Shown here piece by piece: positions 62,140 to 64,000 of a stretch of 64,000 nt of DNA (position 1 is its first letter; each line of letters starts with the position of its first letter). The notes below the pieces were generated by a model. It was not told where the DNA came from, did no database searches, and saw only the letters and a program-made list of their open reading frames with translations. The DNA comes from Paenibacillus sp. MZ04-78.2 (GTDB taxonomy: Bacteria; Bacillota; Bacilli; Paenibacillales; NBRC-103111): the NCBI RefSeq assembly GCF_024213375.1, contig NZ_JANAVJ010000005.1, forward strand, positions 62,001 through 126,000, written 5' to 3'. Both the position numbers and the translations under genes were made by a program.

Positions 62140-62880
62140 TTGGCATTGAACAGAACGTTAGTCATCAGCGATATTCACGGGAGCTACGAGAGCTTCGACG
62201 CACTGCTGCGCGCTGTGGAGTATAACGCCGGTCAGGACCGGCTTATTCTGCTTGGAGATTATGTGGATCGCGGGTCAAGAAGCAAGGACGTTGTCGAACG
62301 GGTGATGACTATGGTTCGAGAGAACGGCGTCATCGCGCTGCGGGGGAATCACGATCAACGTTTTGTCGATGTCGTAACAGGCCCGTGCGATGAGAATGAG
62401 GAAATGAAATTTTTAAAATACGGCGGCGTGGAGACGCTTTCCAGCTATTATGCCCCTTATGAATCGAACGAAGGGAGCGAACGGGAACGTACCGAAGTCG
62501 CCAAAGAATGGGTTCGGTCGGAGTATGGCCATCATTTGGCTTTTTTAGGCAGCCTGCCTTTGTTTTACGAGGACGAGCGGTTCATTTATGTCCATGCGGG
62601 CTTGAACCCGGCGTATCCCAACTGGAAGGAACAGCCTGCCCGGGATATGATCTGGATACGCGAACCGTTTTACGCCCATCCGACTGTGGTCGAGAAAACC
62701 GTCATTTTCGGGCATACGAGAACCTCGAGCCTGCACGATTCTCCCAGCGTATGGTTCGGAGGCGACAAAATCGGCATCGACGGCGGTTGCGTCTACGGAC
62801 AGCAGCTGAACTGTCTGGTCATTGACGAAAATGGAGGCTTCACAACGTATTCCGTGGAAGGGACGAATTGGGAGAGATGA
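62140..62880 (+). CDS. Ser/Thr-type metallophosphatase
   Basis: The 246-residue protein has the PPP-family metal motifs SDIHGSYE, GDYVDRGSRSKDVVE, RGNHDQRFVD and the histidines in YVHAGLNP and FGHTRTS. It resembles bacterial PrpA/PrpE or symmetrical diadenosine tetraphosphatase-like enzymes, so protein phosphatase or nucleotide hydrolase are both possible. I placed the start at TTG 62140, after AAGGA, which gives the family opening (NRTLVISDIHG); the frame is open further upstream through the broken gene. The stop overlaps the next gene by ATGA. Confidence 0.88.
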   Translation: MALNRTLVISDIHGSYESFDALLRAVEYNAGQDRLILLGDYVDRGSRSKDVVERVMTMVRENGVIALRGNHDQRFVDVVTGPCDENEEMKFLKYGGVETLSSYYAPYESNEGSERERTEVAKEWVRSEYGHHLAFLGSLPLFYEDERFIYVHAGLNPAYPNWKEQPARDMIWIREPFYAHPTVVEKTVIFGHTRTSSLHDSPSVWFGGDKIGIDGGCVYGQQLNCLVIDENGGFTTYSVEGTNWER

Positions 62881-63740
62881 ACGAGCCTTATGCTCTGGAA
62901 TCGATGAACACCGGCGACGGCGCGCATCTGCTCGCTTTGGCCCGCAGCGTCGGCTGGAACTTTTCTGCGGCGCAGCCTGATTTGTATTTGCGTACGGGTC
63001 CGGTAGTCGGGCACCGGGACGGCGAAAAATGGATTTCGTGCGCGGGATTTTATGCGTTCGGCCAAGAGTTGGCCTCCATCGGCCATCTTATCGTCGATGC
63101 GGCACATCAAGGCCAAGGGCTGGGAAAACGTCTGATGCTCCATTGTTTGTCTGAAGCGGAAAAAACGGGCACGGCCGTTACGCTCGTTTCGACAAAGTCC
63201 GGGTTTCCGCTGTATACTTCGCTCGGTTTTCGAACGGTTGAATATATCCACCGGTTTCAGTACGAATTTCCTTTGGAAAGCCCGCGGCAGGAACGGACCT
63301 CGGGCGACGTGGATATGGTACCGTTGAGTGAAGCCGTGCTGGCTGAGGCGGTCGAGCTGGATCGGACAGCCGCAGGCGTCCGGCGAGAGCGCGTGCTTCA
63401 TTCGATCGCTCATCATAAAATCAGCGGATGGGCGGTTTGCGATTCATTCGGCGCAATCCAAGGCTATGGATTCGCTTGGGCGAAGGATGACATCTTGGTC
63501 GTGGGTCCTCTCGTTTCGGCAGACGCGGACATGGCTCTCCGGCTGCTGAAGGCGCTTATAGCGGGATGGCGGGGGCGGATTCAGCTTGATGTTCCCAGCG
63601 TTCAAGCTTCATTTCGAGAGCGGCTTCGCGAGCTGGATTTTCGCGAGGTTTCCGTTTCGCCGCAAATGCTGCTTGGGACTTCGTCTTTGCCCGGACGGCG
63701 CGAGTTGCTGTTCGCGCTTGCCGACCCTGCTTTTGGGTAA
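62877..63740 (+). CDS. GNAT-family N-acetyltransferase
   Basis: The 287-residue protein carries a GNAT core in its first half: LIVDAAHQGQGLGKRLMLHCL is the acetyl-CoA loop (Q/R-x-x-G-x-G/A), followed by STKSGFPLYTSLGF. The C-terminal half is a second acetyltransferase-like domain of the Acetyltransf_18 kind (VELDRTAAGVRRERVL; SVQASFRERLRELDF). It starts in the phosphatase stop codon with GGGAGAG upstream, so the genes are coupled. The substrate is unknown. Confidence 0.9.
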   Translation: MNEPYALESMNTGDGAHLLALARSVGWNFSAAQPDLYLRTGPVVGHRDGEKWISCAGFYAFGQELASIGHLIVDAAHQGQGLGKRLMLHCLSEAEKTGTAVTLVSTKSGFPLYTSLGFRTVEYIHRFQYEFPLESPRQERTSGDVDMVPLSEAVLAEAVELDRTAAGVRRERVLHSIAHHKISGWAVCDSFGAIQGYGFAWAKDDILVVGPLVSADADMALRLLKALIAGWRGRIQLDVPSVQASFRERLRELDFREVSVSPQMLLGTSSLPGRRELLFALADPAFG

Positions 63741-63800
63741 TGCACGGGCGGCCGCTTTCCGATGAGGACGAGTCCATTTAACCGGCGTTCAAAATCATAG

Positions 63801-63831
63801 TTGACAAATGGAATACTCTATACAGTATAAA
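63801..63831 (+). promoter_or_regulatory. Promoter near the right end of the window
   Basis: A consensus TTGACA (63801-63806) with a 19-bp spacer to TATAAA (63826-63831). It would transcribe the leader and terminator that follow. Confidence 0.55.
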
Positions 63832-63877
63832 AGCATCAAATGAACGAATCGCGCCAGGTTGCTGACCGTACGGACGG

Positions 63878-63924
63878 AAGCCCTTGTTTCATTCTGCGCA
63901 AGCAGAACGAAGAAAGGGCTTTTC
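63878..63924 (+). terminator. Terminator or attenuator at the right end
   Basis: A roughly 20-bp imperfect stem (AAGCCCTTGTTTCATTCTGC with GCAGAACGAAGAAAGGGCTT) around GCAA, followed by TTCC and further T-containing sequence. It lies about 40 nt after the predicted start of the transcript from 63801. Confidence 0.65.
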
Positions 63925-64000
63925 CATTGTACGCTGAACTCGGCCGTTATCTTTTTCCGGGTACGCGGGCTGATCTGCAGCTTTTTATAGTTTTTGCTGA

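Overview
The window is 64 kb of chromosome from an endospore-forming member of the Bacillota, most probably Paenibacillaceae. This rests on gene order and sporulation content: infB-rbfA-nrnA-truB-ribF-rpsO-pnp-ylxY-mlpA-dut-dpaAB-asd-dapG-dapA-rnj-tepA-ylzJ-spoIIIE-ymfFHIJKM-rimO-pgsA-cinA-recA-recX-rny-ymdB-spoVS-korAB-miaB-ricA follows the Bacillus subtilis backbone with Paenibacillus-like variations (a DHH phosphoesterase between rbfA and truB, dut after mlpA, sleB after spoIIIE). Almost everything is on the + strand. Many starts are TTG or GTG (mlpA, dut, dapG, rnj, spoIIIE, korA, recA, nikR), each supported by a strong Shine-Dalgarno sequence or a family start.

Layout. 1-8.5 kb: translation and RNA metabolism (infB with a Gly/Gln repeat cut by the window edge, rbfA, nrnA, truB, ribF, rpsO, pnp). 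8.6-16.4 kb: envelope protein ylxY, M16 peptidase mlpA, dut, then dipicolinate synthase (dpaAB) next to the aspartate/lysine genes asd, dapG and dapA that feed it. 16.5-30.3 kb: RNase J, the sporulation genes tepA, spoIIIE and sleB, the ymfFHIJKM cluster and yajQ. 30.4-38.8 kb: rimO, pgsA, cinA, recA/recX, rny, ymdB, spoVS. 38.8-45.6 kb: a decayed dipeptidase, korAB, pduL, miaB, ricA, nikR. 45.7-54.2 kb is more accessory: a copper ATPase, a SafE-like membrane protein, a FixH-like protein on the opposite strand, a c-type cytochrome lipoprotein, small conserved proteins, a chromate transporter remnant, hrpB. 54.4-64 kb: nitric oxide synthase oxygenase, a hydrolase, niacin salvage (pncA-pncB), a PucR-type regulator, a cyclic di-GMP-I riboswitch ahead of a Crh/HPr-like protein, a response regulator without a kinase, a broken small gene, a Ser/Thr-type phosphatase and a GNAT protein.

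Regulatory signals can be read directly. There are sigma-H-type promoters before ymfK and spoVS, sigma-G-type promoters before tepA and sleB, a possible sigma-K promoter before dpaA, a near-perfect LexA box before recA, and many intrinsic terminators that divide the window into operons. The most unusual features are the cyclic di-GMP riboswitch upstream of a Crh-like protein that has lost the His15 motif but keeps Ser46, and a promoter followed almost at once by a terminator just upstream of recA. Next come a palindromic operator over the pncA promoter, and ymfK, which combines an ACT-like domain and a P-loop under an apparently perfect sigma-H promoter. No CRISPR array, transposase, prophage, tRNA or rRNA gene was recognised.
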